Assembly (NCBI RefSeq): GCF_028640845.1
Contig: NC_080543.1
Span: 93,733,825-93,797,824, forward strand
Direction of reading: 5' to 3'
Origin: Ahaetulla prasina
Lineage: Eukaryota; Chordata; Lepidosauria; Squamata; Colubridae
DNA length: 64,000 bases
Shown piece by piece: positions 45,010 to 57,198 of this stretch. Position numbers and translations under genes: made by a program. A model generated the notes under the pieces. The model was not told the origin of the DNA. It saw only the letters and a program-made list of their open reading frames with translations, and did not search any database. The first letter of the stretch is position 1, and each line of letters starts with the position of its first letter.

Positions 45010-46289
45010 ACATGTAATGCAAGAAACTAGTAGGCAATATCCCTCCTTGATTTTGAGTCATTAAAAAAACAATTTGGTGAATGGAGATACGTGCAACATT
45101 CTGCAATAGGTTTATGAAATATACTTAGTTGAATGCTGATGTATCACTGATGTACTCAGTTGATGTACTCTTAGGAGTTTTAGCAGTGTCAACCTCTAAT
45201 GGAGGGGCTTCTTGATCACACAAAAATTTCTGTATATGTTCAGCTAAATATATATACAAACTCATTGTGAACCTTAATAGAGCATGCTTATTTTTCTGAG
45301 CAACTTTCATAACTACTACAATAAGTAAAACTTTCTCACAATCTATAGTTTTCTTTTTGCTATGTAAACAGCACTCTGGCATAGGTATATCTTAAAAGAG
45401 ATTAGTTTCTGTGAAGAGTATGAGTTCAGAAAAACGCAGAGCAGTCAAACTTGATGCCATTCATGCTGTGAAGAATGTGCTTTGCCAGATTCTTGAATGC
45501 TGAGGGAAAAAAAAACCAAATTATTGAAGGATCTCTTTTGCATCTCTACTTTCAACCAAAACCACCTGCACATTAGCAAAACATTAAGAAGCACTGCTTT
45601 CTACATTTTTGGGGCCACAGCATTTTATTTGCAAAGTATAATCTGTTTTAGTTAAACAGTATAGGTTGGTTCTTCAATCTTAAACACTTTTGTAAATCTA
45701 GAGTAAGTAACACAACCATTTATATTGTCACAATTGGATAGCTAGCCCCCAGGTAAACCAAAATAATTTGTTTTCATTTCAGGAATAAATTTAGAGGTAA
45801 CGTAATGGCTGAAAAAGAAGGGGTAAGGAATTGCCAATAAATCAGAAAGGTGGAAAACTATGTAAGAGGCTGTCTACCTGTTTCTCTACATGACTGATGA
45901 AAGGGAATTTTTTTTCTAAACCAGGTTCAGTAATGCTAGAGAGTCGGGTAGGGGAAATGAGAGAGGGATAAATAAATGGCAAGAATGAGCTGGGGATTTC
46001 ACTGCAACCAAGGGGGTCTGAACTTCAAGGGGGTCCTGAACTTCATTCACAATTCTTAAATACAGATCTCAGGTGGAGCTGCAATAAAAATGTGTTTTTA
46101 TTTTCAATTTATGTCTTATTAAGTAAAATTTGTTCCTCTTCTGTAACAACTTTTAAATACAGTCTGTCTATAGAGACAAATATAGCTGTTGACATATGGA
46201 CATTTGTCTCCATTTTTCAAAAGTCTCCTTCAGTATTTTTAGTGTTAGAATAGTTTGCACTCTTCTATACCTGTTAGTCAAGTTTATGT
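45010..46289. other. Unassigned A/T-rich stretch
   Basis: Nothing recognised. Confidence 0.45.
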
Positions 46290-47330
46290 GTTCTCCTTTA
46301 ATTGAAAGCTTTAATTTCCTCTGGTGTCCAATGTTTAAAATCTTATTTTATTATGCTTTAAAAAAAACCCCATAGCATTTTCCTACAAGGAGGATTCTTT
46401 ATAATTAATTCCAAAAATCTTCAAATTTATCTGGACACTTAGTTTATTTGTAGCTTTCTAAAATCAAAGCTTTAACCAATATTTTACTGCTTATTTTTTA
46501 AAATGCTTTTTTATAAAGTTTTTAAGCTTGCAGTTAAATTTTTCTTTCATTAAGGATAGAAAGCAAACTCATCTTTTGTTTTCAAAGTTGTTAATTCAAA
46601 GATTTTTAATAGCCAAAAGATAATTAACAAGCAGTTTCTAAAAGCAATTAGAAAAGTATCTATGCAAATTTAATGTCCTTTCAAAGACACTGACCATGGT
46701 TTGAACAAGATGGCTCTTCCTTCATCTCCAACTGCCCAAAACCTGCCAGGGACCACTGTTATGCTATCTTCATGTGTGAAGAAATTTCTGTAGCACTTGT
46801 GGCCGGGGTGAAATACTACCTGTTCGGACCAGTTGTCCCAAATGAACCGGTTGAGTGAACCGGTATTTCCGACGATCAGCTGGGCGACGATCAGCTGTGA
46901 CATGCAATTTATATTAGCTAGAATTGTCGGATTTCCTGCTTTCTAGCTAATCTAAATTGCGTGGCACAGCGGTTCCCCCCCCCCACTGTTCTACTTACCT
47001 TTGCAGACATGGAAGGCTTCAAAATGTTCCTTTTTTAGTGCTGCGTGGGCGTGCCTCAGGCTCAACACTCAATAACAGACTCACGGAACTGGTAGCAGAC
47101 TTCAGAGAATTTCACCGCTGACTTGTGGGTGATGTCAGGTCCTCTCATTTATTTGGAGAGGTTCAAAGAACTGATCTGCTTACTGATTTCATTCTGTGCT
47201 GCAGTTGTCAGCTCCACTTTTTGGGAAGCCATCTGCAGTCCACTGTTCCTCCTCCAAAAGTCAGTTAAACTACTTTATGATGTGACATCGATACGACAAT
47301 GTTGTAAGTCATAAAAAAATCCTTCAACAG
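46290..47330 (-). mobile_element. L1-like 5' region fragment, split by a MITE
   Basis: 46430-46790 parallels 53500-53800 in order (GTAGCTTTCTAAAATCAAAG against GAGCTTTTCAGAATCAAAAT; AACTCATCTTTTGTTTT against AACTCATTTGGTGTTTT). 53226-53900 leads into an L1 ORF1-like frame, hence the assignment. The continuation after the MITE (47121-47300) reads MASQKVELTTAAQNEI on the minus strand, possibly an ORF1 start. Confidence 0.5.
46803..47120. mobile_element. hAT-like MITE with internal hairpin
   Basis: The ends CCGGGGTGAAATAC and GAATTTCACCGCTG are inverted. They are flanked by a perfect 8-bp duplication ACTTGTGG (46795-46802, 47121-47128). Inside, GCAATTTATATTAGCTAGAA (46904-46923) pairs with 46941-46960 with one mismatch. 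CGACGATCAGCTG is duplicated at 46870 and 46885. Confidence 0.9.
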
Positions 47331-47479
47331 CTTATTTAAATTTTTTTGTAGCATCCGTTGAATTACAATTTTTGTAGAATCCGTTGAACACATATACCTT
47401 TTATTTTTAATATAATGTTGATCACGGGGCTTAATCTAGATCATGGGGCTTAATTTAGATCAAGGGGCTTAATCTAGAG

Positions 47480-47600
47480 CAGGGGTGTCAAACTCATATC
47501 ATCACGGCGCGTGACGTATCAGGACTTCCTCCCCTTCGCTAAACTGGGTGTGGGCCTGGCCAGTGTGTAATGCATCCAGGCCAGGAGTTTGACAGCCCTG
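47480..47600. mobile_element. hAT-like MITE (GTGTCAAACTC ends)
   Basis: CAGGGGTGTCAAACTC and GAGTTTGACAGCCCTG are inverted ends. The flanks ATCTAGAG and TTGTAGAG match at 6 of 8. It is a sister of 32275-32408. Confidence 0.8.
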
Positions 47601-47608
47601 TTGTAGAG

Positions 47609-48109
47609 CATTGTTTTCTAGTTCAGAATCTCATTTGCCAGAGTTAAAGTGCAGTATTATGTTTTGCTGGCTACTGTGTATTTTTACAGTTTGTCTCATA
47701 AATTATGAGTTCTGAACGTTGTAGTATGCAGATATATGTTTTTCCACAGAAGATATGCTAAATTGTCAATCAGTATGATTTTTAATTAGTATAAATCAAT
47801 GTGACTTTTATTTATTGGTCAGCAAGTTAGCTGCAATTTATTTCCTTAATACAAATATTGTAAAATCTTGACAAGGAAAAATACTTTTGTCCATCTATAT
47901 CTAATGCATCATGCAGAACTTTCTCACCTAACTACTAATCTATTATTGATCAGAATTGGACAGACCTTGAGGAGGAGAGCATCTATGCAGAGATAGCTAG
48001 GAGCAATTTATAAAACAGCTACAGAAGCTTAGAGGAATATCTTACTAGTTTTAATAATTTGAAGAGAGGTGCTTTGTGGGTGGCCCTACAGAAGGATTCA
48101 CACGGTATG
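47609..48109. other. Unassigned stretch
   Basis: Nothing recognised. Confidence 0.4.
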
Positions 48110-49020
48110 TTTATTTTATTTATTTTATTTATTTATTTAATTTTGTCATAACAATATACACAAGCATCACACAAAAAGATTATATAGTATATAAACATAT
48201 ATATGAGGAGAAACAAAGAAGTATAAGCATATATATATAAGAAAAAGAAACAATAGGACAGGAACGGTAGGCACGTTTGTGCTCTTATGCATGCCCCTTA
48301 AAGTCCTCTTAGGAATGGGGTGAGGTCAACAATAGATAGTTTTTGGTTAAAGCTTTTGGGATTATGAGAAGAGACCACAGAGTCAGGTAATGCGTTCCAA
48401 GCACAGATAACTCTGTTACAGAAGTCATATTTTCTGCAATCCAAATTGGAGTGGTTGACATTAAGTTTAAATCTATTGGTTTGCTCTTGTATTATTGCAG
48501 TTGAAGCTGAAGTAGTCTTTAACAGGAAGGACATTACAATAGATGATTCTATGAGTTAAACCCAGGTCCTGTCGAAGGCGATGGAGTTCCAAGCTTTCTA
48601 AACCTAGGATTTCAAGTCTGGTGGGATCAGGTATTTTGTTGGTTACGGAGGAGTGGAAAACTCTTCTTGTAAAATATTTCTGGACACGTTCAATTGTATT
48701 GATGTCAGAAATGTGGTATGGGTTCCAGACAGTCGAGCTGTAATCAAGAATTGGCCTAGCAAATGTTTTATATGCTCTGGTCAGTAGTGTGGTGTTTTTG
48801 GAAAAGAAGCTACGCAAGATTAGGTTTACAACTCTTAGAGCCTTTTTTGCTATGTAGCTGCAGTGGGCTTTGGCACTTAGATCATTAGATATGAAAACTC
48901 TGAGGTCTTTAACAGGGTGGGGGTCATCTGTAAGGTAATGTCCATCAAGCAAGTACTTAGTGTTTAGGTTCTTTTTTCCAATATGTAAGACTGAGCATTT
49001 GCTGGTTGAGATTTCCATAA
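48110..49020 (-). pseudogene. Rex1/L3-like LINE, RT C-terminal part, copy 1
   Basis: On the minus strand: KCSVLHIGKKNLNTKYLL, KDLRVFISNDLSAKA, RAYKTFARPILDYSSTVW, VQKYFTRRV, YCNVLPVKDYFSF. A frameshift near 48480 leads to the last block with FCNRVICAWNALPDSVV. The 3' end is an (AAAT)n-type tail at 48112-48140. It is 5'-truncated just after the YADD-equivalent region. The family is a jockey-superfamily LINE (Rex1 or L3); I cannot decide which. Confidence 0.8.
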
Positions 49021-50117
49021 TGTTTCAACTGTATTATGGAAATCTATTTCAATAAGCTATACTGAAATCCACATTTCCTGTGTTCTTCAGTTATTAGTTT
49101 TTATTTTGATACATGTTAGATGAACTACTGGATTTTTTTTCCTGTTAACATGATCAGAGGATTGACTGGAATAAGCTTTCAGTTCATTTCCTTAGCAGAT
49201 GGGAGTATTTGCTAACTATGTTTGAGTTGGAAGTTGGACCAGAATAGTATTTTCAAACATCAAACAATATTATGACTGTAGGGTAGTCCTAATCAAACAA
49301 TATTTTAGAAGTAGGCAGTGTCGAACTAGTTACTATAAACTTTACATAGATTTGTCCATAAAGTCACCAGGAACTGATCTGACTTGAAGGAGATTACTTT
49401 TTTCGTTGCATTATCCTACTTAGATTCATATAAACATCCTTCCTTGGTACTTATCATATTTGTAACTACTTTTCTGTATCCCATTCCCAAAATTAGGTTA
49501 CTAAATCTAGGCAGCTACCAGTGTAAATATCCTATCATGCCCTGATAAAATGTTAAATCATGCATTTCAAGGGCATTGTAGGAAATGAAGCATGGTGTTC
49601 TCAGCTTCTTGCTATTCAGCCTCTAGCAATGGGGGTTCCAAATGCAAGGCAAGATCTCTTTTTCCCATCTCCTCCCCAGAGAGGATTTTGCTAACAGTCT
49701 TTCAAGACTGAACCCATCCTACTTGCCTCCTGTTCTTCAATACTGAAACTGATTTGAGAACGAGACGAAATGAAATGCTATCCAATGCAGAGCTTAGTAC
49801 TGCACCAAGCTGAGATTTTCTATATATATATTCATCCAGGTAATGAATAAAACAAGTTTACATAGAGGAAAGAATGATACTTACAAAATGTGACCGCAAG
49901 GTCAGATGTGACTGAAAACAAATATGTTTACAGGACTGGTAGAAATAATTATATTTATCTGAAAGAAGATACCCCTTCCCTTAAATAATTACTGTTAAAG
50001 GAGAAATAACTAGGTCTGTGAAAATATGTATATTGATGTATATGTCAAGGGTTTCAGTTTTGGAGTTGGGTCCATCTTAAATTCAGAACTATTTTCTTTT
50101 TGGAGAAATGTGAGCAT
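49021..50117. other. Unassigned stretch
   Basis: Nothing recognised. Confidence 0.45.
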
Positions 50118-50312
50118 TCTACTTTTGATCAGTGCTGGCTCTTGGTGACTGCAGTATTCTTGGCAATATTTCAGAAATGATTTTCCATTGCCTTCTTCCT
50201 AGGACTGACAGAGAATGACTGATCCAAGGTCACCCAGATGGTTTTATGCCTAAGGCAGAATTCAGTCCCCCAGTTTCTAGTCTGATGCTTTAACCAAACT
50301 GGGTGGACATAA
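50118..50312 (-). mobile_element. Sauria-type SINE, copy 2
   Basis: GATCAGTGCTGGCTCTTGGT, TTCCATTGCCTTCTTCCTAG, CCAAGGTCACCCAGATGG, and head CTAGTCTGATGCTTTAACCA in reverse. It aligns over its length with 35145-35380. Confidence 0.75.
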
Positions 50313-50638
50313 GGCTACTGTAAATAAGCTATAGGACATCTGGTTCATATAAGAAACTATCACATACACAACTTATATCTAGGCAGGAAACTATTTTCAG
50401 TGTTGCCCCTTGGTTTTATTACAAGCTTGTGCTGGATTCTGAATATTCAGTACACAGTACATAGCTGTGGCTCTATTAAGTCGGTCTTGCTGTGAGAAAT
50501 ATTAAAAGAGGTATTTTTAAAATTAGTCTATGTGGAGAAAAAAAATCAGTTTAGGAACATTTATTTTGTGTATTGGTGCCCAGGAGATGTTCCCCTAAGC
50601 TGAGTCATAGGTGAAGCTTTGTTTCTTGTAGAGACGGA
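50313..50638. other. Unassigned stretch
   Basis: Nothing recognised. Confidence 0.4.
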
Positions 50639-51290
50639 AGACTATAATCTTCCTTCTTCCTTCTTATATTATAGTGCAGCAACACTAGTTTGGTTAAAAG
50701 ACTGGATCAATTTAAAGAATACAAGAATACTAGCTATAGAAGGCCATGACCTACAGAGAGGATGGCATGTCTTCCTGTGGGAAACGACATATGAAACAAA
50801 AGTATTTCCACAGATATTTGATTAGAGATTCCCTAATAAACAATTGGATTAAAGTTAAAAAGAAACACTATATAAAAATCCCAATTTGGCTATCCACAAT
50901 GGAAGCGATGATTCACACAAATAATTTAGATTTGAATAAAATGCTAAAATATAAAGATCTATTAGATATTCATGGAAAATTAAAAACACTACAGGACCTC
51001 CAAGAACAAGGACTGCGGTTTGACTGGTGGGCCTATCTTCAGTTACAAAATCGATACAAACAAGATATAAAAGAATATGAAATATATCTTAAACTACAGC
51101 AATTAGATAAAATTTTACTAGGGCCAGACAAAAAAAATATTACCCAAATTTATAAATACTTGCTAGAAGTAGAATTGGAAGAAGAAATAGTGAAAGGCTG
51201 TATGATTGCATGGGGTCAAAATATTGGACATAATATAAATTTATCAGATTGGGAGTTTAATGTAGATTTTACTTAATGTAAATCAACACC
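50639..51290 (+). pseudogene. L1 LINE ORF2 fragment after the RT domain
   Basis: SAATLVWLKDWINLKN is the start of the conserved post-RT region of L1 ORF2. A stop near 50823 and frame change lead to a long open stretch (to 51276) with KKKHYIKIPIWLSTMEAM, LKTLQDLQEQGLRFDWWAYL and EEEIVKGCMIAWGQNIG. These match the order of vertebrate L1 ORF2. It is truncated at both ends. Confidence 0.75.
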
Positions 51291-52077
51291 TCTACCTTCC
51301 TCCTCCATTCTGTTGCCTGATACATTCTTCATTGCAGACTCCTAGCTTGTCCTCCTGATTCCAAACTTCTGCCCCATCTTGAGAGGTTGCTTTCAACCTA
51401 GCTTTGAGAATGATGATCCTCATTGTGCATTGGGATGGTGGATATTGATTCAGTTATATTGCACCCATGTTAAAAGAGAGGGGAAGAATTACATTTGTGA
51501 TTTTTTTATTGAAGTTTCACAAGAATTCTTACAAGCAGAACAGAATGAAATGAACTGTTTGAGAATTGATTTTCTCTGCTACATTTTCCCCCCTTTATTT
51601 GCATTTACAAAAACATTAATTCTCACACAGTGCTGCCTCGACATTAATTACTCTGCAACAAAGACAAATGATCTTGTAAACTGCTCAGTGCCATGCATGT
51701 ATTAATGGTGACTGTATGGTAGGATCAGAAATAGGTTGGAAATTTAAGTAATTAATATAATGAAGCAACACTGCAAGGTGAATAAAGACACAGCTTCTCC
51801 TTGAAAACTTTTATTTGTAAACAAATAAACAAATTCAACCCATGAATATCACAAAAGGCCAAACTCTTCTTATGCTGCAAAAACATTGAAATTGTCCTCA
51901 TATCACTGTTTTCTTTAAAGGGTGACTTCTTTAGAGTTATTTTTCCCTGTATCAGAACTTGCATTGTTTTTTATAGTGAATGTATGTATACATAATTACA
52001 ACTTCTAAATATTAACTGTCACACAAAATCAGTGAGTTTGGGAAAATAACTCTCAAGATGTGACTGAAATTGTTATA
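51291..52077. other. Unassigned stretch
   Basis: A 108-codon frame at 51379-51705 shows no domain. Confidence 0.45.
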
Positions 52078-52330
52078 ACAAGATCCAGTCTGAATTGGTC
52101 AGTGGGACCAAATGTTTATTCTTCCAAGCTTTTGGATTCATGCTGGATCCCACCATCAGAGAACTTCTCTCTCTCAGGAAGGTACTCTGGGATGTTCTAT
52201 GTATTGTGTATATATGGTTCCTCATTGTATGTGGGTTTTAGTTGTTAATTAAAGCTTGGAAGAGTCAACTGGTGATTGACTCACACTGGACTCACACTGG
52301 CTCTTGGAACATTATCCTGGGACAACTTCA
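52078..52330. repeat. Unclassified interspersed repeat, copy 2
   Basis: Matches 39963-40235 in order (AGATCCAGTCTGAATTGGTC, TTCTTCCAAGCTTTTGGATT, AGAGAACTTCTCTC, GGGATGTTCTATG). Confidence 0.6.
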
Positions 52331-52539
52331 TTTGTGAAGTTGTTATAGTTCACCATTAATTAGTGATTCAAAATGTGAAAACTCTAGGTTGCAATCATTG
52401 TCTGATATGGCTAAATTCAATATTATCAAATATTGTAGAAAATAATTCAGCAGCAATATGGTATGACAGCAACAACTTTTAAAGATCCAAGAAACAAGTA
52501 GAGGTATTACATTTACTAACCAAAAACTAGTTACTGTAT

Positions 52540-53960
52540 ATATGTGCAAGCAAAGTCATAAGAATAATAACTTCAGAATATTAGTCTCTTGAGCTATCTG
52601 TTTGCATTTTATTTTGCAGAAGAGAGACAATGAAAAACGAAGGCAATAAGTCCTGGGAAAAGAGGGTAGGATAAAAAAAAATGTCCTAGAACTTGATTTC
52701 TTTTCATTGTTTTCTTTCTCCTTTCTCACAAAATTCTCCAAATCTTTAGTAAGCTTTTTTTTGTTTGTTTGTAAATCCATTATAGGGAGATTATCCAGGT
52801 TATTCTCTTAGCTTGTTATTTGTATAGCTCTTTTAATTACCGTATATACTCGAGTATAAGCCGAGTTTTTCAGCACGTTTTTTGTGCTGAAAAACGTCCC
52901 CTCGGCTTATACTCGGGTCTATACGGCTTATACTCGAGTTTTTTTTTTTTTTTAAGCCCCTCGGCTTATACTCGAGTATATACGGCTTATACTCGAGTTT
53001 TTTTTTTTTCTTTTTTTCACATTTTACCGGACGGTGCAGTGAGAGGGCGGGGCGGGGGAGCCGCCAGCCTTCTCAGCTGAGGGAGGGAGGGTTTCCCCAA
53101 CCGGTAGGTGCCTCATTTCCCACCCTCGGCTTATACTCGAGTCCCCAGTTTACCCCAGTTTTTGGGGTAAAATTGGGGACCTCGGCTTATACTCGGATCG
53201 GCTTATATTCGAGTATATACGGTATTACGATATCAGCCAGTTTCTTTTGTATGTCCCATTTTACATCTTTTTCCATGTCATTCTTGTAACCTGTCATTTT
53301 TAAAACACTTTCAGATCAGTGTCAGTTTTCTGCAGTAAAACTGGTTTGTTTTTGATAACTGATTTTAAGCACAATCCATCCATAGATTTAGAAACCTTCA
53401 AAATCTCATTCAATCATATTTTTATAAAACAATTAACAATAAGCATTTCCTGTGGGAAAGGTTCTTATAATTGATACCAAAACCTTATTTCAAATCCTAG
53501 AGACCCTTATTTCATTTAGAGCTTTTCAGAATCAAAATTCTAATCATGCTTTGCTCCTATTCTAAACAAACAAACAAACAAATAAATTTCTTAAACTTGT
53601 GCTTTTGCTAAGAACTGAAGAAAACTCATTTGGTGTTTTGAGACTTGTCAATTCAACGGTTCCTAATAGCTGAAAGTCAATTTCTGAAAGTGATTAAAAA
53701 AAGAAATATATGAAGATGCCAGCCATGCCAACTATCATTGGAGCAAGATGATTCTCATTCCCCAGAACTCTAAACCTAACAGAGACGACTCTACCTTGTG
53801 GCCTTCTTGAGAGGTGCTGCTGTCTGAAGCAATTGAGAGTGATCGCAAATCCTTTCTTTCTCTGGAAAGAAATTATGAAGAGCAGGATTTTGTGCCAGCT
53901 CTTCATTCTGCTATGGTTCTGCTACTCTTAGTAGAACAGTCTTTAACTTGCCATTTATTG
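52540..53960 (-). pseudogene. L1-like ORF1 and 5' region, split by a MITE
   Basis: On the minus strand 53290-53226 reads MEKDVKWDIQKKLADIVI. The frame continues beyond the MITE as KRAIQ, and farther on MDLQTNKKKLTKDLENFVRK and EKENNEKKSS, a Lys/Glu-rich coiled-coil-like stretch as in L1 ORF1. Stops are present. 53300-53960 is the upstream region and is paralogous to 46290-46790. Confidence 0.5.
52840..53222. mobile_element. TA-flanked element with repeated CTCGGCTTATACTCGAGT motif
   Basis: It begins CCGTATATACTCGAGTATAA and ends with its complement, flanked by TA (52838-52839, 53223-53224). The 18-bp motif or close variants recur inside at about 52900, 52925, 52965, 52985, 53127, 53182 and 53200. 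The middle is a G/C-rich piece (53028-53120). Insertion split an L1-like ORF1 relic. No coding. Confidence 0.85.
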
Positions 53961-54146
53961 CCCAGAAGTGAATAATTGTTTGGCAATTTTTCATTCTCTG
54001 GCTTCTCAAAGCCTTTTTCAGTCCAGTTACCTTAGCTTGTTTCTCTTATTGAAAAACTAATGGAAAGTTCAACTATTTGTAATTGGAGGCTGAAAGCAAT
54101 GAAGATGCAGTCAAAGTTAGACTATTGCACAATGCAGCAAGCAACT

Positions 54147-54457
54147 CGGGGTGAAATCCAGCAGGTTCTGACAGGTTCTGGAGAACTGATAGTGGAAATT
54201 TTGAATAGTTTGGAGAACTGGCAAATACCACCTCTGGCTGGTCCCAGAGTGGGAATGGAGATTTTGCAGTATCCTTACCTTGCAGTAGAATGGGAATGGA
54301 GATTTTGCAGTATCCTTCTCCTGGAGTGGGGTGGGAATGGAGATTTTGCAGTATCCTTCCCCTGCCATGCCCACCAAGCCACATCCACCAAGCGACACCA
54401 CTCCCACCAAGTCATGCCCATGGAACTGGTAGTAAAAAAATTTAGATTTCACCACTG
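54147..54457. mobile_element. hAT-like MITE with 41-bp tandem repeats
   Basis: The ends CGGGGTGAAATCC and GATTTCACCACTG are inverted. They are flanked by a perfect 8-bp duplication AAGCAACT (54139-54146, 54458-54465). GGGAATGGAGATTTTGCAGT begins at 54251, 54292 and 54333, a 41-bp period. Confidence 0.92.
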
Positions 54458-54465
54458 AAGCAACT

Positions 54466-55344
54466 GTCTCTTTTCCTTGGGAAAATGGAACTCTGTTCAT
54501 CCAAGATACCTGGGCTTTCTGGTGTAAGCTAGTGATTGCTATTAATCCTAGGTGTTCTCCAACAGGCACTGTAGAAAATCACCTAGAGTAAGTCACATAG
54601 TTCAACCCTACAAAGGGAGATTTGATTAATTAGCCAATACCTTTTCAAGGATATTTATAGAAAAAAAAAGAAGCAGTTAACCTGAGACTCTTATTTATTC
54701 TGATATTTCAAAAAACTTTACATGCTTCCTAACTGGACCTGGTAGATTTCTCTTAATTTTGCTCATAACAATTATTCTCTGACTTGCCAGCTGATAGCAA
54801 AACTCAGCTATTACTCTCTATTTATATTTGTAATTGTTATATTTATTTTTCACTTTTCTCTAAGCAGTGCTTAGCCTGAAGACCTTTAGCAAGGAAGAAA
54901 TCACTCCCCAGTGAGAAATATTAAGTATATTTAAAACAAAGAAATAATTGGGTCAGTTGTCTGATATAGAATTCACTAAGAGGCCTTAATCTAACTATTG
55001 TTTGACTCCTATTTTCATTTGCACTGTGCAGTATAAAGACAGTGGACAGAGTTCTGCTTTATAGGATTGTTCTAGTAAAGATGCCGAGATCATATGGATG
55101 AAATGCTTTGAACTCTAATATTTGGTGCAAAACTTGAGCATTCCCTATAATTCCTTCAAATGAAAAACTGAATGTTACTGAATTATTCAGTATGTGCCCT
55201 GAATGTCTCAGCAAATTTTAAAGTTTTCCATAACCTTTCCTAGACACAAACCTATAGAATTTGGACAATTCCTCCTATCTTTATTTATAATTTATTATAA
55301 TTCTCAAATTATGTAACTAGATCAATTTATGTTGAAGACATAAG
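54466..55344. other. Unassigned A/T-rich stretch
   Basis: Nothing recognised. Confidence 0.45.
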
Positions 55345-57076
55345 TCAAGGAAACAATTGGCCCATTGCTGGGAGAAAGTGGCAAGAAGATGACAAGCAAC
55401 AGGGAGAAAGCAGATCTACTTAACTCATATTTTGCATCTGTCTTTACACAAAAGGAAAAAACAATCCAACCTATCAAAAACAGCACCACAAAAAACAGAT
55501 TAGAAACACAAGTTAAAATAGGGAAGAAAATGGCAAGTGAACACCTGTCTACCCAAGACAGGTTCAAATCACCAGGACCGGATGTATTACACCCCAAGGT
55601 TCTGAAGGAACTGGCAGATGAGATCTCAGAACCACTGAACTATATCTTTCAAAGATCCTGGAGCACAGGGGAGCTGCCAGAGGACTAGAAAAGAGCTGAT
55701 GTAGTTCCCATCTTCAAAAAAGGAAAAAAATCAGATCCAGGAAACTACAGACCTATCAGCCTGACCTCAATACCGGGGAAGATTCTGGAAAAGATAATCA
55801 AGCAACAAATCACCGAACACCTAGAAGCAAACAAAGTAATAACCAAAAGCCAGCATGGGTTTGTCAACAGATCTGTCTGTCTGACAGATCATGCCAGACT
55901 AATCTTATTGCATTCTTTGACAAAGTGACAAAATTAGTAGACCAGAGGAATGCTGTCGATATAATTTACTTGGACTTCAGTAAAGCATTTGATAAAGTAG
56001 ACCATAACCTACTACTAGATAAAGTAGAAAAATGTGGGTTAGACAGCACCACCACCAGATGGATTCGTAACTGGCTGACCAACTGCACTCAACGTGTAGT
56101 CCTCAACGGAACTACATCCACCTGGTCTTCATCAATGACTTGGATGAGGGGATAGATGGGGAACTCATCAAATTTGCAGATGACACCAAGCTGGCAGGAA
56201 TAGCCAACACTCCAGAAGATAGGTTCAAGTTACAGAAGCATCTTGACAGACTTGAACATTGGGCGCTATCTAACAAAATGAAATTCAACAGTGAAAAAAG
56301 TAAGGTTCTACATTTAGGCAAAAAAACCCAAAATGCAAAGGTACCGTATATGTGGTACCTTGCTCAATAGTAGTAACTGTGAGAGGGATCTTGAAGTCCT
56401 AGTGGACAACCATTTAGATATAAGCCAGCAGTGTGCAGCAGCTGCTAAAAAAACCAACACAGTTTTGGGCTGCATAAACAGAGGGATAGAATCAAGATCA
56501 CGTGAAGTGTTAGTGCCACTTTATAATGCCTTGGTAAGGCCACACTTGGAATATTGCATTCAATTTTAGTCGCCACGATGTAAAAAGGATGTTGAGACTC
56601 TAGAAAGAGTGCAGAGAAGAGCAACAAAGATGATTAGGGGACTGGAGGCTAAAACATATGAAGAACGGTTGCAGGAACTCAGTATGCCTAGTTTAATAAA
56701 AAGAAGGACGAGGGGAGATATAATAGCAGTGTTCCAATATCTCGGGGGTTGCCACAAAGAAGAGGGAGTCAGGCTGTTCTCCAAAGCACCTGAGGGTAGA
56801 ACAAGAAGCAATAGGTGGAAACTAATCAAGGAAAGAAGCAACTTAGAACTAAAGAGAAATTTCCTGACAGTTAGAACAATTAATCAGTGGAACGACTTGC
56901 CTGCAGAAGTTGTGAATGCTCCAACACTGGAAATTTTTAAGAAAATGTTGGATAACCATCTGTCTGAGATGGTGTAGGGTTTCCTGCCTGGGCAGGGGGT
57001 TGGACTAGAAGGCCTCCAAGGTCTCTTCCAACTCTGTTGTTGTTGTTGTTGTTGTTGTTATTATCATTATTATTAG
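55345..57076 (+). pseudogene. CR1 LINE ORF2, long copy with RT deletion
   Basis: It starts before RT with KADLLNSYFASVFT and SPGPDVLHPKVLKELAD. Then come NYRPISLTS, KSQHGF, IIYLDFSKAFDKVDH and TTRWIRNWLTN. Next, about 50 bp are missing between STW and FINDLDEG, removing the GVPQGS block. FADDTKL and the C-terminal blocks through LEIFKKMLDNHLSEM follow. Stops or frame changes occur at 55686, near 55920, 56370 and 56565. The 3' end GTTGGACTAGAAGGCCTCCA runs into (GTT)n(ATT)n. Non-functional. Confidence 0.92.
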
Positions 57077-57198
57077 TAATTATTTTAAAATACTTCATGA
57101 ATTGAAGAGAAAACAGAAAAAAATGCCTGTTTGGTCAGCAATGCTATGGAATTTATTTTATCTTTCTTCCCTCATGAACCAAATCCCAGGCTCCTAAA

